DNA of 64,000 nt from Adhaeribacter radiodurans (GTDB lineage: Bacteria > Bacteroidota > Bacteroidia > Cytophagales > Hymenobacteraceae). This document shows positions 53,553-62,725 of this stretch, piece after piece. A program made the position numbers and the translations under genes. The stretch's first letter is position 1; every line of letters starts with the position of its first letter. The stretch spans positions 1,178,001 through 1,242,000 of the forward strand of contig NZ_CP055153.1 in NCBI RefSeq assembly GCF_014075995.1, written 5' to 3'. Under the pieces are notes generated by a model, which saw only the letters and a list, made by a program, of their open reading frames with translations, did no database searches and had not been told where the DNA came from.

Positions 53553-54167
53553 ATGCATCACAAATCACTTGTTAAAACCTTCTTTCTCCTTTTACTGGCT
53601 ACGTTCACTATTCAAGCCCAGGCTCAAACCAAATTGTTTAATGGTAAAAATTTAGATGGCTGGAAAGTGCACGGCACCGAAAAATGGTACGTAGATAAAG
53701 GGGAGCTTGTCTGCGAAAGTGGCCCGGACAAACAATACGGTTACCTGGCTACCGATAAAACCTACAAAGATTTTGAGTTAACTGTGGAGTTTAAACAAGA
53801 GGCAGACGGTAATAGCGGCGTATTTTTTCATTCTTCGCTCGATGGAACGAAAGTTTCGGGCTGGCAAGCAGAAGTAGCTCCTCCCGGTAAAAGTACCGGC
53901 GGCATTTACGAATCGTACGGCCGGGGTTGGTTGATTAAACCAGACCCGGAAAAAGATAAGGCTCTTAAAATGGGCGATTGGAATAAAATGAAAGTTCGGG
54001 TAGTGGGTAACCAGGTAACTACCTGGGTAAACGGCACCCAGATGGTAGAGTTAACCGATGAACAAATTGGGAGCAAAGACGGAGTTATTGCCCTCCAAAT
54101 TCACGATGGCGGCGGTATAAAAGTGCGCTGGCGGAATATCCGGGTAAAAGAACTAAGTAAATCTTAG
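53553..54167 (+). CDS. Secreted DUF1080 (3-keto-disaccharide hydrolase-type) protein
   Basis: The protein has 204 residues with a signal peptide (MHHKSLVKTFFLLLLATFTI, cleavage near QAQAQ). The single DUF1080 concanavalin-like domain is complete: LFNGKNLDGWKVHGTEKWYVDKGELVCE, FELTVEFKQEADGNSGVFFHSSLDG, GGIYESYGRGWLIKP, MKVRVVGNQVTTWVNGTQMVEL, and IALQIHDGGGIKVRWRNIRVKEL. The family includes 3-keto-glycoside hydrolases in Bacteroidota and is common beside glycan-degradation genes. It is the last gene of the esterase cluster and closes with a hairpin 24 bases past its stop. Confidence 0.93.
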   Translation: MHHKSLVKTFFLLLLATFTIQAQAQTKLFNGKNLDGWKVHGTEKWYVDKGELVCESGPDKQYGYLATDKTYKDFELTVEFKQEADGNSGVFFHSSLDGTKVSGWQAEVAPPGKSTGGIYESYGRGWLIKPDPEKDKALKMGDWNKMKVRVVGNQVTTWVNGTQMVELTDEQIGSKDGVIALQIHDGGGIKVRWRNIRVKELSKS

Positions 54168-54191
54168 AGTATATTTTTCAACTTTTTTCTG

Positions 54192-54228
54192 ATCAATGCC
54201 ATTCCGAAAGGAGTGGCATTGATTTTTT
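54192..54228 (+). terminator. Terminator after the DUF1080 gene
   Basis: ATCAATGCCA pairs with TGGCATTGAT, extended by TCC/GGA past one mismatch with a GAAA loop, and ends in a T run. Confidence 0.85.
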
Positions 54229-54405
54229 AGGGAAGAATGTAAATTAAAAAACTTCACTTTAAAGTTGTAGGTGGTAGTAATTAACTAAGATAACACAAGT
54301 TTGAGCTTAAACGAAGCTAATATCCTGAAAAGCAACTTAAGTGATCTGGATGTAAAGTTTAGTTTTCTGGGCAAAGTAGTTGGTATGTTCTACCTTCCAT
54401 TATGG

Positions 54406-54523
54406 CTTCCATTATGGCGCGGAAGTTACATTTCGTGCCTTACTTAATTGCTTTTTTCTAACAGGAGAAGCTTTTCTGGTTTATTGGAAAGGCACAGAAG
54501 TAACTTCCGCGCCATTGTGGAAG
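54406..54523. repeat. MITE-like imperfect inverted repeat
   Basis: The left arm (54406-54441) and right arm (54489-54523) are near-mirror copies, with the shared core ATGGCGCGGAAGTTAC and ending GTGCCTT. They differ at a few positions and one arm is a base longer. A 47-base AT-rich centre lies between. A 12-base direct repeat (TTCCATTATGGC) precedes the left arm. No transposase is encoded. The remaining 54229-54758 spacer shows no gene. Confidence 0.6.
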
Positions 54524-54758
54524 AATTAAATAAACAAGTGTTCCTAAGCGAAGTTTTAACCAGAGAGGGGATGGGGTGAGGCAAGGCAAAAAAGGTTTGC
54601 TGGTCAGGAGGCAAGCTCAGCCTTACTAAAAAGCATTAGCACTGCTGCCTGGAGACTTGAACAATCTCCATCAACAAACAATTATTAACCCATTCGTTTA
54701 CAAATTAGCTCAAATTAAGTTAACTTAAGAGACCATTCTTTTCTTAATACTCAAACCT

Positions 54759-56702
54759 TTGTTTCGCATCTTTCCAATCCTCTTACTGGTTCTGAGTTTG
54801 GCGCCACTTGCCTGGGGCCAAAAATTCCAATGGGTAAAACAAGGGGGTGGAGCGGGTTTCGATGAGGGAAGTAGTTTATGCGTAGATGCCGCCGGAAATA
54901 GCTACGTAATTGGTACTTTTAGCGATACAGCCCAATTTGGTGATTTTACCGTTACGCCTACTTCTCTGGTAATTGATTTTAGCAAAGATGCTGTATTTAT
55001 GGCCAAATACGATCTGAAAGGGCAGGAAATATGGGCTAGAAAAATAAGCGACTCTAACCTTGACTTCGGGAACGACATTGAGGTAGATAGTTTGGGCAAT
55101 TTGTACGTGTCAGGAGGATTTAGCGGTACGGTTCAGTTCGGCAACACTACCTTAATCAGTTCTGGGTATGGAGATATGTTCTTCGCCAAGTACGACACCA
55201 ATGGTAATTTTATCTGGGCAAAAAGGGGAGGTGGGTCTAGTTTTACTGTTGCGAATAACATTGCTTTGGATGGTAAAGGAAACAGTTATGTAACCGGTTA
55301 CTTTCGGGCGAGCGCTGCATTCGGAAATTTCAGGTTAACCAGTTCGGGTAGGGACGATGCATTTTTAGTAAAATACGATAGCAATGGTAATGTTTTATGG
55401 GCTAAAAACGCCGGGGGAAACGCTATTACCGGCAGTGCAGTAGGAACCAACGCCGTGGTAACTCCTGCCGGCGATTGTTATTTAACGGGGTTCTTTTACA
55501 GTTCGGTTACCTTCGATGCGATTACGTTACCCGGCAGTAATAACCAGGAATTAAAAAAAAACGTGTTTCTGGCAAAATACGACACCGAAGGTAATGTACG
55601 TTGGGCAAATCAGATTGATAATCCCGAAGAAGATATTCCCGGAGGTTTAGCCGTAGATGCTGCGGGTAATTGTTACGCTATTGGTAGTTTTATTGGTTCC
55701 GCCACATTCGGTAGTATTTCTTTAACCAGCCACGGTGCCGAAGATGCTTTTGTGGCAAAGTATGATCCGGCGGGTAAGGCACTTTGGGCAAGAAACATAG
55801 GCGGACCAGATTCCGACAAAGGAATAGACTTGACTTACCAGAAAGGAAAAATATTTCTAACGGGTACTTTTAGTAATTCCGTAATTTTTCAGGATACGGT
55901 TTTAACGAGTAAAGGCGCTGCAGATTTATTTATTACGCAGTGGAATGAAATCGGCCAGGAAATTTTTACTGTACCAGCAGGCGGGGCGGCGCAGGATAAT
56001 GTTCGTAAAATTGCTTTAGATTCTACCGGCAATGCTTACGTGGCAGGAAGTTTCGAAGCAACCAGCTATTTTGGCGCTATCTCCATTATCAGCCAGGGCA
56101 GTTTAGATGTATTCGTAGCTAAATTTGGTCAGCCTTATTCCGAACCTAATAGTAAGCCTTCTATTACTATCCAATCTTTCGCTGAGTTTAATTATTGCGC
56201 AGGTCCGGTGGTCTACGTTCCTTTTCGTACCAGTGGATTTTTTGAGGCGGACAATTCCTTTGTGGCCCAACTCTCCGATGCGGCGGGTTCCTTTGCTTCT
56301 CCTGTTATTATTGGTACCGGCTCTACTAGTCCTTTACTGGCTACTATTCCGGCAAATACGATGGCGGGCAGTGGTTATCGGATTCGTGTAGTGGCAGTTT
56401 CGCCAGCCATTAGCAGCAATGCCAGCGAAACTGCTTTAAACATATTTCCGCTGGGCTTAGGAGCTGCCATTCCTAATATTATTACACCCAACAACGATGG
56501 TTTAAATGATACTTTTGCTCTGGCTTTATCTTGTCAAAAAGTAGATTTAAAAGTATATAACCGCTGGGGCAAACTGGTTTACGAACAGGCCGAGTACCAA
56601 AATACCTGGAACGGTGCCAACCTTCCGGAAGGTACTTACTATTACCAGTTGCATTCCTCTAACGGGCTAAGCTGGAAAGGCTGGGTCGAGATAAGTCATT
56701 AG
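54759..56702 (+). CDS. T9SS type B cargo protein with SBBP-type repeats
   Basis: The protein has 647 residues with a TTG start at 54759 (no good ATG precedes the signal peptide MFRIFPILLLVLSLAPLAWG). Seven repeats of about 50 residues follow, each with a YVxGxF motif then xFG and a polar tail (NSYVIGTFSDTAQFGDF, NLYVSGGFSGTVQFGN, NSYVTGYFRASAAFGN, and so on), forming a beta-propeller-like SBBP domain up to about 470. A C-terminal gliding-motility/CHU-type domain (IITPNNDGLNDTFALAL, then KVYNRWGKLVYEQ, YQNTWNGANLPEGTYYY) marks type IX secretion type B. Surface adhesion is plausible but unproved. Confidence 0.9.
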   Translation: MFRIFPILLLVLSLAPLAWGQKFQWVKQGGGAGFDEGSSLCVDAAGNSYVIGTFSDTAQFGDFTVTPTSLVIDFSKDAVFMAKYDLKGQEIWARKISDSNLDFGNDIEVDSLGNLYVSGGFSGTVQFGNTTLISSGYGDMFFAKYDTNGNFIWAKRGGGSSFTVANNIALDGKGNSYVTGYFRASAAFGNFRLTSSGRDDAFLVKYDSNGNVLWAKNAGGNAITGSAVGTNAVVTPAGDCYLTGFFYSSVTFDAITLPGSNNQELKKNVFLAKYDTEGNVRWANQIDNPEEDIPGGLAVDAAGNCYAIGSFIGSATFGSISLTSHGAEDAFVAKYDPAGKALWARNIGGPDSDKGIDLTYQKGKIFLTGTFSNSVIFQDTVLTSKGAADLFITQWNEIGQEIFTVPAGGAAQDNVRKIALDSTGNAYVAGSFEATSYFGAISIISQGSLDVFVAKFGQPYSEPNSKPSITIQSFAEFNYCAGPVVYVPFRTSGFFEADNSFVAQLSDAAGSFASPVIIGTGSTSPLLATIPANTMAGSGYRIRVVAVSPAISSNASETALNIFPLGLGAAIPNIITPNNDGLNDTFALALSCQKVDLKVYNRWGKLVYEQAEYQNTWNGANLPEGTYYYQLHSSNGLSWKGWVEISH

Positions 56703-56781
56703 AATTGGGCGGGTGATTTTCTCTTTAGAATAACTTCTAGAGGGAATTAGTAATTTTTATTAAAACTCTATAAATACACAA

Positions 56782-56809
56782 GCCCCGTAAATTATAGGAT
56801 TTACAGGGC
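56782..56809. terminator. Hairpin between converging genes
   Basis: GCCCCGTAAAT and ATTTACAGGGC pair with one mismatch around a six-base loop. The gene to the left ends at 56702 and that to the right at 56837, so it may serve either strand. Confidence 0.55.
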
Positions 56810-56836
56810 CTGGGCTTGGTTTACTTGTTTCTTAGT

Positions 56837-57067
56837 TTATCGGGTGAAATATTTTCTTTGCAAATCCTCGGGTAAACCAATTCCTTCGAATCGGTAATTG
56901 CCGGTTTGCGTTTTCGCGAACTCCGTCCGTCGGGCATGTTCGTAAAGCGGGTGTGCCGATTCTTCGGCCCGGCAATCCTGGCAAAGCATATGAACGTTAA
57001 ACCACGAAGCACGAAGCGAATCTGCTTCCGCCCCGCAGCGATGACAAATTTGTTTACAATAGCGCAT
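56837..57067 (-). CDS. Small CxxC...CxxC zinc-finger-type protein
   Basis: The protein has 76 residues. Two Cys pairs, HRCGAEADSL (with the preceding CKQIC) and LCQDCRAEE, with SWFNVHMLCQDC between, form a likely zinc-binding ribbon. The C-terminal TGNYRFEGIGLPEDLQRKY is conserved in small phage- and chromosome-encoded proteins I recall. A shorter frame at 56821-57012 is a shadow. There is no signal peptide, so it is cytoplasmic, perhaps nucleic-acid- or protein-binding. Function is unknown. Confidence 0.75.
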   Translation of the reverse strand: MRYCKQICHRCGAEADSLRASWFNVHMLCQDCRAEESAHPLYEHARRTEFAKTQTGNYRFEGIGLPEDLQRKYFTR

Positions 57068-57626
57068 GATCTTTATTAAGTTTGGTTGGGTGGTGGATTA
57101 AGGTTGTGGTTCTATATTATTTAAAAACTTTGTACAGGTAAAAACAAACTATTCAAAAAGAAAGGAAACATTAAGAACAGTTACTTTATCTTTTTGCCCA
57201 TTTAATGTTCCGGTTCAATGGTAATGCCTGTTGCCTAATTTTTTCTTAGAATAATCAATAATTACTATATACAAACAAGATGCCAGCTATTACCTGCTTA
57301 AATTCTCTTTTTTGCTTTTAAAAAATTAATTTCGGGTAAAGCCTTTATCTATTAATATCCGGTAATTAGTTCAGGTTAACAGGTGATTATAAATTGTTTT
57401 AGAAATTCTTCTATAAAAGACAATGTAAGCACCAAAAGACTGGTTTAAAGCTTACATAAATTTGAGTTACTGGGTAATAAAGAATGGATTAGATTAGTAA
57501 ATTTAGGGTAGGATAACAGAAAACTATACCTTCATCCGCGGCTCACTTTAAATTTTTGTTAAGTTTCAGTTACAGGTTAAAAACCCAAATTCGCCCATGT
57601 AATTTTACGCCTTAACTTTTTATACC
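57068..57626. other. Long AT-rich intergenic region between divergent genes
   Basis: No gene is supported. TAAATTTG at 57457-57464 fits the -7 consensus for the gene at 57627 but no TTG lies at the right distance, so I do not list it as a promoter. No repeats or hairpins are notable. Confidence 0.4.
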
Positions 57627-60080
57627 ATGAAGAAACAGCTTTATTCCTTGGTTTTATTTTTTGTTTTTATGGGTGTTGGGTTTACAGGTACTGCCCAGAC
57701 TCCAACAAATAATCCGGAAGCAAAGAATGTACTGCTGCCAAATGGCTGGTCTTTAAGTCCGGCCGGACGTTCCTTACCTTTGGGCGATTTGCCATTAAAC
57801 TTACAGTTAGCCCCTTCTAAAAAATTGTTGGCGGTTACTAACAACGGCCACGGCAACCAAATCATTCAGCTTATTAATCCTAAAACCGAAAAATTGCTGG
57901 ATGAGAAAGTAATTAAGAAATCCTGGTACGGATTAAAATTTAGTGCCGATAGTAAAAAATTGTACGTTTCGGGTGGCAACGATAACCGCATTTTGGTATA
58001 TCCCATTCAAAACAACAAATTAGGAACAGCCGATACGATAGCTTTAGGACAGCCCTGGCCCAAAGAAAAAATTAGCCCGACTGGCCTGGATGTAGACGAT
58101 AAAAGAAAATTGCTTTACTCGGTTACCAAAGACGATAGTACTTTGTACGTAGTGGATTTAACTACCGGAAAAACCCGGCAAAAAGTAAAATTGGGTTCCG
58201 AAGCTTACGCCTGTTTGCTTTCGCCGGATAAAACCGAATTGTATATTTCGCTGTGGGGCGGCGATAAATTGGCCATATTTAACATTAATACTCAAAAAAT
58301 TACCACTGAGATTAAAACTGAAAATCACCCGAATGAATTGCTGTTAACTAAATCGGGCAAGTACTTGTTCGTGGCCAATGCCAGTGATAATTCAGTTTCA
58401 GTAATAGATATTAAAGCTCGTAAAGTAATCGAAATTATTTCGGCTGCCCTGTATCCTACTAAATTAACGGGTTCTACTACCAATGCTTTGGCCTTAGCGC
58501 CCGATGAAAAAACCTTATACATTGGCAATGCCGATAACAACTGCGTGGCAGTTTTTAACGTGGAGGAGCCAGGTAAAAGCAGCGCTAAAGGCTTTATCCC
58601 AACGGGTTGGTATCCGACTAATATTAAAACTTTAGGCAAAAAAATAATGGTAGCTAATGGTAAGGGCTTTTCGTCACTGCCTAATCCGGCGGGGCCGCAA
58701 CCCGTTAAAGTAACGGATAATAGCGGTTCGCACCGGGGAGTTACAGATAAACAGGAAGTGCAATACATTGGTGGTTTATTTAAAGGAACCTTATCTTTTA
58801 TCGACCGGCCGAAAGAAGAACAGCTAAAGATTTACTCGCAACAAGTATATAAAAATACCCCGTTTAACCTACAAGCCGAAGCGCAAGCGAAAAGCGAACC
58901 GGGTAATCCTATACCTGGCAAGCTAGGGGAGAAATCGCCGATTAAGTACGTTTTTTACGTGATTAAAGAAAACCGGACCTACGACCAGATTTTAGGTGAT
59001 ATGAAAGAAGGCAACGGCGACCCCAATTTGTGTTTGTTTCCCGAAAAAGTTACGCCCAATCACCACGCGCTAGCCCGCGAATTTGTATTGCTCGATAATT
59101 TTTACGTGAATGCCGAAGTAAGTGCCGATGGGCATAACTGGAGTATGGCCGCTTACGCGAACGATTACGTGGAGAAAACCTGGCCTACGAGTTATAGCGG
59201 CCGGGGCGGAACCTACGATTACGAAGGAAGCCGGAAAATTGCTTATCCCCGCGATGGCTTTATCTGGGATTATTGTTTACGGGCCGGCGTAAGCTATCGC
59301 AGTTACGGCGAATTTGCGAATAAAGGAAAAACCAGTTTAAAGTCGTTACGAGGGCATATTTGCAAAGCGGCTCCCGGTTTTGATATGGATATTAAAGATG
59401 TAGAGCGGGTCCGGATCTGGAAGCAGGATTTTGATTCTTTGCTGGCAAAAAACGCGGTGCCGCAATTTAGTACCATTCGCTTGTCTAACGACCATACCAG
59501 CGGCCAGCGCAAAGGCAAAATTACTCCTATTGCGGCCGTTGCCGATAATGATTTGGCATTGGGTCAGTTGGTAGAACATATTTCTAAGAGCGGAATCTGG
59601 AAGGAATCGGCCATTTTTGTGCTCGAAGACGATGCCCAAAACGGTCCTGATCACATTGATGCCCACCGTTCGCCGGCCTTTGTTATTAGTCCGTATACCA
59701 AACGCAATTCAGTTAATCATACCATGTATACCACTTCCGGGGTGTTGCGGACCATGGAGTTAATTCTGGGTTTACCACCCATGAGCCAGTACGATGCTGC
59801 GGCTTTACCTCTGTTTGGTTGTTTTTCGTCACAACCTGATTTAACGGGTTATAGTGCCAAGCCAGCGCAGGTAGACCTGGAAGAACGAAACGTAGCCTGG
59901 AATAAAAGTGCGGAACGGTCGGAGCATTTTAATCTGGCCGCTGAAGATTCTGCGCCGGATCTGGATTTGAACGAAGTAGTCTGGAAATCAATAAAGGGCG
60001 AAGATTCCGTAATGCCGGCGCCTCGCCGTAGTGCCTTCTTAAAATTGAAAGCAGAGGAAGAAAACGAGGAGGAGGATTGA
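57627..60080 (+). CDS. Secreted YncE-propeller/phosphoesterase fusion protein
   Basis: The protein has 817 residues. After the signal peptide (MKKQLYSLVLFFVFMGVGFT, cleavage near GTAQ) comes a seven-bladed YncE-type propeller (about 35-400; repeated DDSTLYVVDLTTGKTRQ-like and GKYLFVANASDNSVSVID units). A phosphoesterase domain of the acid phosphatase/phospholipase C group (about 440-740) follows: VFYVIKENRTYDQILGDM, ADGHNWSMAAYANDYVEK, TIRLSNDHTSG, and EDDAQNGPDHIDAHRSP with metal-binding Asp/His/Asn. The tail is acidic. It should be a surface or periplasmic phosphoesterase; the substrate is unknown. Confidence 0.92.
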   Translation: MKKQLYSLVLFFVFMGVGFTGTAQTPTNNPEAKNVLLPNGWSLSPAGRSLPLGDLPLNLQLAPSKKLLAVTNNGHGNQIIQLINPKTEKLLDEKVIKKSWYGLKFSADSKKLYVSGGNDNRILVYPIQNNKLGTADTIALGQPWPKEKISPTGLDVDDKRKLLYSVTKDDSTLYVVDLTTGKTRQKVKLGSEAYACLLSPDKTELYISLWGGDKLAIFNINTQKITTEIKTENHPNELLLTKSGKYLFVANASDNSVSVIDIKARKVIEIISAALYPTKLTGSTTNALALAPDEKTLYIGNADNNCVAVFNVEEPGKSSAKGFIPTGWYPTNIKTLGKKIMVANGKGFSSLPNPAGPQPVKVTDNSGSHRGVTDKQEVQYIGGLFKGTLSFIDRPKEEQLKIYSQQVYKNTPFNLQAEAQAKSEPGNPIPGKLGEKSPIKYVFYVIKENRTYDQILGDMKEGNGDPNLCLFPEKVTPNHHALAREFVLLDNFYVNAEVSADGHNWSMAAYANDYVEKTWPTSYSGRGGTYDYEGSRKIAYPRDGFIWDYCLRAGVSYRSYGEFANKGKTSLKSLRGHICKAAPGFDMDIKDVERVRIWKQDFDSLLAKNAVPQFSTIRLSNDHTSGQRKGKITPIAAVADNDLALGQLVEHISKSGIWKESAIFVLEDDAQNGPDHIDAHRSPAFVISPYTKRNSVNHTMYTTSGVLRTMELILGLPPMSQYDAAALPLFGCFSSQPDLTGYSAKPAQVDLEERNVAWNKSAERSEHFNLAAEDSAPDLDLNEVVWKSIKGEDSVMPAPRRSAFLKLKAEEENEEED

Positions 60081-60162
60081 TGGGTTGAATATTCTATTTT
60101 TTAGTAAATCTAAATGGCGCTACTCACAGTAAATTAGGTGGATCAATCAGGTAAGTATTGGC

Positions 60163-60708
60163 ATGAGTCATTACAAAGTAAAAGCAGCAGTTAATTTATT
60201 AGATTCGGACGTTAAAGCTATTCTAAACTTTTGGGAAATGACGAACGGGCAGAATATGACTCCGGACGTTTTTAAAGAAAAATTTAAAAATTCTGAATTT
60301 CATTTATTAAAAGATCATTCCTCGAACCTAAGAGCCGTAGCCCGAATGAATTTTGATTTTAAACTTAAGATAGATGACCAAACCTACACTTACCCTGAAT
60401 TTGGCGGTTTTGTAGCCAAGCCCAGAAGCAAAGGGTACGGTACTGAATTATTAGTCAATCTAATTCAAAATTTAAAAAAAAGGAAAATAGAAGCGCTTGG
60501 GTTTTGTGAAAAACCACTGCGGCTGTATTATGAAAAATGCGGCATCCAGATTCTTTACGATCAAGCTAAATTTTTAAGAGAAGCCGGCGAAAACGACTGG
60601 GTTATTTCCAGCGATGATGATATTTTAGATTTAACGTTATCACCGGCCAGTGTACAACTTCTGCAAAGTTTAAACTCTGCTAATTTGGCTTATCTGATTG
60701 ATGATTAG
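60163..60708 (+). CDS. GNAT-family N-acetyltransferase
   Basis: The protein has 181 residues. The GNAT core includes YPEFGGFVAKPRSKGYGTELLVNLIQNLKK, with the acetyl-CoA loop RSKGYGTE and beta-4/5 strands, and LGFCEKPLRLYYEKCGIQILYD with the typical Tyr region. The N-terminal region reads MSHYKVKAAVNLLDSDVKAI. The acceptor is unknown. It is a single plus-strand gene, converging on the DUF4180 gene 75 bases away. Confidence 0.85.
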   Translation: MSHYKVKAAVNLLDSDVKAILNFWEMTNGQNMTPDVFKEKFKNSEFHLLKDHSSNLRAVARMNFDFKLKIDDQTYTYPEFGGFVAKPRSKGYGTELLVNLIQNLKKRKIEALGFCEKPLRLYYEKCGIQILYDQAKFLREAGENDWVISSDDDILDLTLSPASVQLLQSLNSANLAYLIDD

Positions 60709-60783
60709 AAATAGTAACTCGTGTTTTCTGGTTTACTACTAAACTAGGCGCAAAGCTTCTTTCAGAAAAAGATGTTTAAACAG

Positions 60784-61143
60784 TTACTTTGTTAAAGAGG
60801 CTTTTGCTGCTTCTGTTGAGCTTACAAAGTAAATTCTACCTACTTTATTACTTTCGTAGATAAAATCTTTTAAACTCTTACTGGCATATTGCGCGAAGTC
60901 ACCTACCAACGCGAGTTTCATGTTATAAGTAGAAAACTTTTGCAGAATTTCACCAGCGATACCCGTTTTTAAGTCAAAAAAATCAGGCGTAATATTAGCT
61001 GCCCGAATAATTATTTTTTGCGCGCCTTGGTAACCGCAATTTGCTATAATGTCTAAAGCATCTTGTGCATTTTTGATTATGATATCTTCGGCAATAATTT
61101 CGGCGATGCTATTATCCTCCGTACCCGTAATATTTATTTCCAT
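60784..61143 (-). CDS. DUF4180 family protein
   Basis: The protein has 119 residues, no signal. The layout matches DUF4180 as I know it: IKNAQDALDIIANCGYQGAQ, then RAANITPDFFDLKTGIAGEILQKF, and KLALVGDFAQYASKSLKDFIYESNKVGRIYFV at the C terminus. This looks like a small STAS- or anti-sigma-antagonist-like alpha/beta fold of unknown role. A single gene, minus strand. Confidence 0.88.
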   Translation of the reverse strand: MEINITGTEDNSIAEIIAEDIIIKNAQDALDIIANCGYQGAQKIIIRAANITPDFFDLKTGIAGEILQKFSTYNMKLALVGDFAQYASKSLKDFIYESNKVGRIYFVSSTEAAKASLTK

Positions 61144-61311
61144 TATTTAGGTGAATATTTCTGAGACGAAGTAAATGCTTAATTTAATTAAAACTACTTA
61201 TTTAATTATTATTGTTCTGTTGCCGCTCAAACTGTTATTGCTTAAAAAAATTAATGCCATAAAATCAACCTGGGTTTTTATCATCGGCCCATTTACCTGA
61301 AAAATAGACTA

Positions 61312-61884
61312 CTAGTACTTAATCATTAAATTAGTGTTTGCGGTTAAAGGTTTTTCCTGCCATTGATTTTTAGTTATTTGAAACCAGTAGTGTTCTACTC
61401 CTTCGTAGTAAAACTTTAAAATAATATGAAACCCTACTTTTTCTAAAACTTTACGAGAGCCGCTATTTCTTACATCTGTCATGGCAAAAACTTCATTCAA
61501 ATTAAGCTTATCAAAGGCGTAAGTTAAGGTGGCAAGAGCCGTTTCGGTGGCATAGCCCTCTCCCCAGTATTTTTGAATAAACCGGTAGCCTAAATCGTAA
61601 TAGTTGGTGTGGTTGTTAATGGTTTGGGTAATAAGTTTTAGGCCAGACCAACCCAGAAACTCGTTGGTGCTTCTATCGATTACGGCCCAACGCGCAATGC
61701 CATTATCCTGGTACTGTTGCCTGATAAACTGAATAGTTTTCTGAGCTTGTTCTAAATTATTAATTGGCTTATTTCCTAAAAACGCGTGAACTTCCGGATC
61801 GGAGTCTAAAAGGAAAATTCCTGCTTCATCTTCCGGCAGCATTTCCCGCAAAATTAGCCGGTCTGTTTCAACAAAAATTTTCAT
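61312..61884 (-). CDS. RimJ/RimL-type GNAT acetyltransferase
   Basis: The protein has 190 residues. The N-terminal MKIFVETDRLILREMLPEDE is the RimJ/RimL-type opening. RWAVIDRSTNEFLGWSGLKLI, GYRFIQKYWGEGYATETALATLTYAFDKLNLNEVFAMTDVRNSGSRKVLEKVGF contain the acetyl-CoA loop and the Asn-x-x-S-x-x-V-L-E-K-x-G-F signature. It acetylates an amino group of a ribosomal protein, antibiotic or metabolite; the acceptor is not assignable. It lies with another GNAT gene at 60163 and a flavoprotein-like gene beyond it. Confidence 0.9.
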   Translation of the reverse strand: MKIFVETDRLILREMLPEDEAGIFLLDSDPEVHAFLGNKPINNLEQAQKTIQFIRQQYQDNGIARWAVIDRSTNEFLGWSGLKLITQTINNHTNYYDLGYRFIQKYWGEGYATETALATLTYAFDKLNLNEVFAMTDVRNSGSRKVLEKVGFHIILKFYYEGVEHYWFQITKNQWQEKPLTANTNLMIKY

Positions 61885-61997
61885 GGTTGTATTTAGAATA
61901 ACTGGCTTTAAAAGAAGTTTACCGGAATTGACCTGGCAATTTGATTACATTTTTTAAATTCTGTTACTGACTAAAAAATTACTCGGCAACTCTGGTG

Positions 61998-62459
61998 CTA
62001 CCGTAATGGCTGAACGTTATAGGTTTTCATTGCGCTTTCAATTTGTTCTTCCTCGGTTGTTTCCGGGTATAACGCGTATTTAGGCGCTACAATTTGCTTT
62101 ACACGTGTAACTTCCATTTTTATAATGGCAGCAATCGGGAATTTTTCGCCAGCTAGAGTGGCTAAAGGAATAACCAAAGTTTGAAAATCGGGGTGGAATT
62201 TACTAATTATTTCAGCTTTCCCTTTCAACTGAAATCCTTTCTGAACAAAAATATCAATGAAGCTCACGCAAACATTTTCATTTTTTTGAATATTACGGAT
62301 GCTTTGGGGCGAGGCAATATGAGCAATTAAAAGAGTTGATTCATCATAAAAAGTAAAAATCTCTTTAGGCGATACATTCGGAATGCCCTCTTCTGACACA
62401 GTGGCTAGCCAGCATAATATGCTCTTACTTGCGTATCTTCTTATTTCATCAGTTATCAT
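61998..62459 (-). CDS. Pyridoxamine 5'-phosphate oxidase-family (flavin-binding) protein
   Basis: From ATG 62459 the protein has 153 residues (MITDEIRRYASKSILCWLAT); a frame extension to 62546 lacks family character. The split-barrel flavin/heme-binding fold is suggested by CWLATVSEEGIPNVSPKEIFTF, LLIAHIASPQSIRNIQKNENVCVSFIDIFVQKGFQLKGKAEII and MEVTRVKQIVAPKYAL. The family binds FMN or F420 and reduces or oxidises small substrates. The function of this member is unknown. Confidence 0.88.
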   Translation of the reverse strand: MITDEIRRYASKSILCWLATVSEEGIPNVSPKEIFTFYDESTLLIAHIASPQSIRNIQKNENVCVSFIDIFVQKGFQLKGKAEIISKFHPDFQTLVIPLATLAGEKFPIAAIIKMEVTRVKQIVAPKYALYPETTEEEQIESAMKTYNVQPLR

Positions 62460-62725
62460 ACAAATTTCTGATTTTGGGTTCGCTTGAAAATTAGACTGGA
62501 CCGCAGCTGGAACTCTCAGAATACCAATGTTCCATAAAAGCACCAAAATTGATTAGAAGCCATTAACGTAGATTAAGAACTTCTGCCACAATCTATTTAA
62601 GTCCACCACTTTTAAAAACAAACACAAAGCTACTTATTACAAAAATATATAAACAACAAAGCCTTTAGAAATAAGAGGTTTACAAGTTGTATAGGTAAAA
62701 GATTAGCCTAGATGCTTTACTAAAA

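Noticed and set aside
57457-57464. TAAATTTG as the promoter of the phosphoesterase fusion gene
   Set aside because: It fits the -7 box but no TTG is found 17-23 bases upstream.
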